Origin: an uncultured Clostridia bacterium
GTDB lineage: Bacteria > Bacillota > Clostridia > UBA1381
Reading direction: 5' to 3'
DNA: 41,514 nt
Assembly (NCBI GenBank): GCA_934487205.1
Contig: CAKSRS010000014.1
Coordinates: 1 to 41,514, forward strand
Of the stretch, positions 37,721 through 41,514 are shown in pieces. Positions within the stretch are counted from its first letter, which is position 1, and each line of letters starts with the position of its first letter. The translations under genes and the position numbers were made by a program. Below the pieces are notes generated by a model, which saw only the letters and a program-made list of their open reading frames with translations, made no database searches and was not told the origin of the DNA.

Positions 37721-37843
37721 ATGAACACACAAGCTCTTTTATCAACTCTTCCGATTATGGTGAAGGGTATGGCGGGAATATTTATCGTAACGGGCATTAT
37801 TATTTTGACTATGCTTGTTTTAAATAAGGTGTTTAACAGATAG
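37721..37843 (+). CDS. OadG-related small membrane subunit, 40 residues
   Basis: The frame MNTQALLSTLPIMVKGMAGI then FIVTGIIILTMLVLNKVFNR has one hydrophobic helix (about residues 12-36) with MVKGMAGIFIVTGIIIL, the core of the OadG gamma subunit. AGGAGG lies just after the oadB-like stop, 10 bp away, so the two are translationally adjacent. OadG normally holds the beta subunit to the soluble part; here it is cut to the membrane helix, which suits a transporter without a decarboxylase. A terminator follows. Confidence 0.85.
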   Translation: MNTQALLSTLPIMVKGMAGIFIVTGIIILTMLVLNKVFNR

Positions 37844-37847
37844 TTGT

Positions 37848-37887
37848 TAACGCAAAAAAAGAGGGGATCACCCTCTTTTTTACGTTA
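37848..37887. terminator. Terminator after the oadB-like operon
   Basis: AAAAAAAGAGGG pairs with CCCTCTTTTTT around GATCA, with outer AACG/CGTT pairing. It also ends the converging flippase remnant. Confidence 0.88.
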
Positions 37888-37890
37888 TTT

Positions 37891-39198
37891 TTAAGTATTA
37901 AACAGATTTAATTTTTTTATTACATCACGTATTAACGTGTTGTGAAGAACGAAGTTAAAAATCATCAGCGCGATAATAATGCAAATACTTATCACTGCTG
38001 CGTAAATTCCCCAAACAAGCAGATTGCTTGCCGAAATTACGATTAATTTTTCTGTCAGCAATATAAGCGTAACGGCGAATATTAAATTTAGTGCGATATC
38101 TTTTATGAATAAACGTATTTTTCTGTGCAGTATGTTTTTCGATAAATACCATGCCATATATACCGCACGGGCAGCCATAGCGGTCAGAGTGCCGAATGCT
38201 GCGCCGCAAAGTCCGAACCTATGCACAGTCATCAGCGAAATTCCGACATTTAAAATTACTTCCAAATATGCCCCGGCTTTTGTCTGCCGATAATGCCCCG
38301 CCGAATCTATCATATTGTTGTGCGGCAATCGTATGCAAAAAAACCACTGCGCGGCAATCATTATATATGCGAATACCGGGCGGATATACTGTGTGTCGGT
38401 AATGCCTTGCGTATATATTTTCACAAACGGAATAATCAGTATCGCTTCGGCTATACATACAAATGTTGCGCCGCGGTATTTATTATCTCTACGTAATGTA
38501 CCGGTCCATCCGTTTTTCGGAGAAATTTTCTTTTTTCATCATATAAAGTGCCGCTTATCTTGTAATGTCTTTTAACATACAGCCTGAATGTGATTGGGTT
38601 AATCAAAAAAATCAATGCGTTTATTATTTTAACGGTGTGTATGCCGGCACCGAGCTTCATTACGATGATGCATAAAATCGTATTTAACACGAGGGTTATG
38701 CTTTGTATGCCCTGAATAACGCGTATTTTTTGGTCGGCGCGCAGCAGTAATCTGTGAGCCATAGCGAAGTAATAGGAAAAGTAGTAGCTGACCCCAGGTA
38801 TTATAACCAAAGTGCATATATCCAAAATCAAAATCGGTATGCATGAACAGTTTCACCGTTAATGCAAGCGCGACGACAAGCACCATATACACGTATGATA
38901 TCTTATTAAAAAAATCTTTTTGCATTGTTGAATATGTCGGATACATGCTCAGAGTTGCCGTCTGCAAGCGGTTTATAAAAGACGCCGTTATAAGTCCGCC
39001 GACACCACAGTCCATAAGTACGGTGTAGTTTAAAAGTTGACTCACGGACTGCAATATGCCGTTCACATCGGAGCCGAATGTCTGCAATATATATTTCTGC
39101 AATATCAGCGAACACACGGCAGCGGTAAGCTGATATAACACGGATACCGCAATATTTGATTTTATTTGTTTTTTGATTTCGGCCATTTTTTCTTTCAT
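37891..39198 (-). pseudogene. Broken polysaccharide flippase (Wzx/oligosaccharide exporter-like)
   Basis: The protein begins at 39198 (MKEKMAEIKKQIKSNIAVSVLYQLTAAVCSLI, LLNYTVLMDCGVGGLITASFINRL), is membrane-rich and then changes frame near 38825: FDFGY is continued by CTLVIIPGVSYYFSYYFAMAHRLLL. A second shift near 38515, in an A run, leads to NGWTGTLRRDNKYRGATFVCIAEAILIIPF. It then continues through AYLEVILNVGISLMTVHRFGLCGAAFGTLTAM to the stop at 37891. The flippase layout (DCGVGG, LNVGLSL..G..GAA.GT) is clear. Two shifts make it inactive. Both shifts are in an accessory block with other broken genes. Confidence 0.8.
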
Positions 39199-39261
39199 TT
39201 AATAACAAAGTCTTTTCTCTAAGCCAAAACAACACGTACAGAAGATAAATTCTATTTTTTC

Positions 39262-39990
39262 CTAAAGATGTACTTTGAATTTTAAACGTTTATCAAGATT
39301 TGAAATTTTTACGGCTTGAAATACTTCTTTAAACCGCGGGTCTGATAAATATTTTTTCAATTTTGACAGAGAATATTCCGTTTGCCTGTATATGTAGAAA
39401 AACTTATCCTTCGCTATGTATACGCTTTCGGCGTCGAGCATACATGGGTATGTGCAAATGGCATCCTCACCGTAATAAATATTTTCGTTTGAAGCCGACA
39501 GCACATTGTCAAGGATTGTTTTTCTGATTATTTTATTACATAAACTCGGTGCAATGGCCGGCTCGTTTTTTGTTTCCGAGAACAACATGCACGGATAAAT
39601 TCCCTTTTTTAATCTGTCTTTATTATAAAAATCTGCCGCAACATCTTTGTACAACGGAATCCTTGTTTTTTTTATTTCGAGAGCATCATCACAAATTCCG
39701 ATATCTGCATTGTATTTAAGTATTTTTGACATCATATATTCATACATATCGGACGTTATGTAGTCATCGCTGTCCATATAAATAACATATGTTCCGGCTG
39801 CGTGGGACCGCCGTGCCCTTTGTGAATTACTTTGATATTATCATATTTTTATGCATAATTGTCGCATATCGCGCCGCTCGTGTCCGTCGACGCATCATCG
39901 ACAAGTATTATTTCAAAGTCGCGAAATGTCTGATTTAAAACGCTTTGTATGCATCTGTCAAGATATTTTTCTGTGTTGTATACAGGAATA
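39262..39990 (-). pseudogene. Broken GT2-family glycosyltransferase
   Basis: Reading leftward, IPVYNTEKYLDRCIQSVLNQTFRDFEIILVDDASTDTSG is the N-terminal core of a GT2 transferase, but the very first residues are missing. A TAA falls after ICDNYA (near 39850), and the frame then shifts near 39800 so that TYVIYMDSDDYI (the metal-binding DXD-like motif) continues in another frame. The rest, SDMYEYMMSKILKYNADIGICDD, to the C terminus is intact to 39262. The 5' end is joined to a surface-protein remnant near 39990. It probably made capsule or teichoic-type sugars. Confidence 0.8.
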
Positions 39991-40980
39991 TAATCTTGTT
40001 ATAAATCGTGCAGAATTCAACTCTTGTAATCTGACTGTCGATATTAAGGCTGCCGCTGTCGTCACCGCGGATAAAGCCTCCATCATAGAGGATTTTTGCA
40101 TAATCGTCATAGGAAAGATTTGCATATGTCGTAAAGTCAAATGCAAGGCAAACTATTCTGAAAGTTTCGCCGCGTGTAACATTTGCATATAGATAAATAT
40201 TTTCGCCTTCAGCGGTTTGGAAACCGTTCTTGAAATGTACGAATTCAATTCCGCTGCGGGACCATTCGACTGCAGTATCGGGATATCCCGGTTTTGCGGA
40301 TTCGTCAAAAGAATAGTCGTCAAGAATTTTGTTCCGCTTTGCAAGACGGTGTACCATTGCGCAAATTTCGCCGCGCTGCAGCTTGTTGTCGGCTGCCATT
40401 ATGTTATCATTGTATCCGTAAATGTAACCGTACTTGCTTGTGATACCTACGGGACTGATGATATCTTTCGGCTCCGGTTCAACGGTCGGTTCTTTGTCAC
40501 CGTCTTTCGGTAATTCCTCGGGCGGAATGTAATCCGGGTCTGTTGGAGACGGAATTTCTATAGGCAGCTGAGGTTCCTTCTCAACTATAATGCCGTCGAT
40601 GTGCCAGGATTTTGGAATATCCGATTTCTCATACTTTAAGACATACCAGCAGATTTCGTAATTTGTTGTATCAAATTTATCCCAATCCACAACTTTTCCG
40701 TTGCTTGAAAGAACATAGCCGCCTATTTGTGAGTATTCCTTCTTAACTTTCCCGATAATATCGTATCGGAAGGCTTGGAAACAACTTCACTGATTACGTC
40801 GGCAGATGATACTTTTCCTTCTTTGTAAACAACAGAGTAGTTCTCGCTGCGCCTTTTGCTTGTCAGTTTTCCTGTAAAAAGCAAAGGCGTAAAGTATGAG
40901 CTGTCTCTTGATCCGACTTTTCCTTCCGAGTCCATCTGTGCGCCGAAACGCTGAATATGGAACAATACGGTTGTAGCCTA
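39990..40980 (-). pseudogene. Remnant of a surface protein with C-terminal SLH domains
   Basis: Reading leftward from about 40965, LFHIQRFGAQMDSEGKVGSRD then FTPLLFTGKLTSKRRSENYSVVYKEGKVS is a repeat domain of large Clostridia surface proteins. The frame shifts near 40760 and continues as IIGKVKKEYSQIGGYVLSSNGKVVDWDKFDTTNYEICWYV and a WHIDG motif. A Pro/Glu-rich linker and SLH repeats (SKYGYIYGYNDNIMAADNKLQRGEICAMVHRLAK; FVHFKNGFQ; ANVTRGETFRIVCLAF; DSQITRVEFCTIYNK) follow. SLH domains anchor proteins to cell-wall polymers. Both ends are cut: the right end near 40980 meets the ART remnant, the left end meets the GT2 remnant. Confidence 0.75.
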
Positions 40981-41029
40981 GCCTCATCAGACCGACGGAA
41001 CACATATACTATACCACAAGCAGGACGTG

Positions 41030-41514
41030 ATGTCAATGGTGAAGATATACAGGGCCTTCAGGTATGCAAATGGGATAACAGGAAAAGACCATGGCGGCAA
41101 TATAATGTCTGTATACCTTGATATAAAAAATCCGTTTTATATAACCGAACAGAATGCCGGAAATTACGGAGCAGAGCTTCAAGAGGGGCTATACAATAAC
41201 CAATATGACGGAGTTATCGATACAAGAAACGGAACATATCTCGTTTTTGACTCTGCTCAGATTAAATCCGCAACGGATAACACGGGCATGTTCAGCAAGT
41301 GCAATCCGGATATACGGTACAAAGTGGCAGACACACCCGCGGAACAGGCACAAAACACGAAGGCTGCAGAGAGTGTAAAGAAAATCGAACAAGAGTTTGC
41401 AGAAAAAAGCCGTGAGATAAATGATGAAAAATTAAGCGAAAAAAGTCTTGCCGACGTTTTCTTTGAAATGAGTCCCGAGGAACGGAAAAAACATTTCGGA
41501 AATTTGCGTGAGGG
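41030..41514 (+). CDS. C-terminal part of a phage/ICE polyvalent protein with ADP-ribosyltransferase-like domain (partial)
   Basis: The open frame runs from a stop at 40979 to the right edge. It contains YANGITGKDHGGNIMSVYLDIKNPFYITEQ, NNQYDGVIDTRNGTYLVFDS, then AQIKSATDNTGMFSKCNPDIRYKV, the typical ending of ART-like domains in polyvalent proteins of phages and conjugative elements, where VVF..NQIKSATDN.G.F....PDIRY is a signature. A charged helical stretch follows (EQEFAEKSREIND) and leaves the window. The beginning of the ART domain is missing: upstream sequence is the converging surface-protein remnant, so the N-terminal part was lost or is fused. ATG 41030 or 41036 could serve as the start, but no ribosome site is seen. 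Confidence 0.7.
   Translation, partial: MSMVKIYRAFRYANGITGKDHGGNIMSVYLDIKNPFYITEQNAGNYGAELQEGLYNNQYDGVIDTRNGTYLVFDSAQIKSATDNTGMFSKCNPDIRYKVADTPAEQAQNTKAAESVKKIEQEFAEKSREINDEKLSEKSLADVFFEMSPEERKKHFGNLRE

Overview
The window reads as chromosomal DNA of an endospore-forming member of the Clostridia (low-GC Firmicutes). It carries spoIIR, sigG, spoIVB, spo0A and an adjacent sleB-like/ypeB germination pair. It also carries the Firmicute dnaX-ybaB-recR order with the SRP RNA gene just upstream, and strong AGGAGG ribosome sites with TTGACA/TATAAT promoters at 16-18 bp spacing. Nothing in the sequence fixes the genus.

Layout. 1-8 kb: secG, a secreted copper-amine-oxidase-N/C39-like protease, a Nudix hydrolase, upp, trmB, a MATE exporter, spoIIR, and the sleB-ypeB pair. 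8-11.4 kb: a YtrA-type GntR/ABC transporter operon with a palindromic operator over its promoter. 11.4-18 kb: sigG, a glucose/maltose-type PTS EIICB, metK, a LOG-family protein, malQ and a 46-residue small gene. 18-26.6 kb: pnp, rpsO, rpmE, recR, ybaB, dnaX, SRP RNA and pcrA, all leftward. 26.7-31.2 kb: spoIVB, spo0A, a small XRE regulator and gdhA. 31.2-33.8 kb: a block of decayed genes (GtrA-like, a propeller-like protein, an N-truncated AraC regulator, a sugar-phosphate isomerase/epimerase). 33.9-37.9 kb: two leftward tRNAs, a class I glutamine amidotransferase-like hydrolase, a flavodoxin, five rightward tRNAs, then a yybP-ykoY (Mn2+) riboswitch preceding an oadB-like gene and a 40-residue OadG-like subunit. 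37.9 kb to the end: a second decayed block (flippase, GT2 glycosyltransferase, surface/SLH protein) and the C-terminal part of a phage/ICE-type polyvalent protein ART domain running off the right edge.

Function. The housekeeping genes are intact with normal key residues. The frameshifts and stops are confined to the two accessory blocks, which argues for real decay rather than poor sequence. The sporulation genes are scattered, not in one operon; Spo0A has a candidate 0A box upstream of its promoter.

Most unusual observations. (1) Five unrelated genes (C39-like protease, nudix, spoIIR, malQ, XRE regulator) share the same leader element: a short GC-rich hairpin whose 3' arm runs straight into GGAANGGAG, 6-8 nt before the start codon. 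One copy has a changed stem that keeps pairing. (2) A Mn2+-type riboswitch with an overlapping terminator controls an orphan Na+-pump beta-subunit homologue and its tiny partner, with no decarboxylase alpha subunit nearby. (3) dnaX has an in-phase A-AAA-AAG slippery heptamer at the position expected for gamma-subunit production. (4) A 76-nt near-perfect hairpin fills the rpsO-pnp gap.
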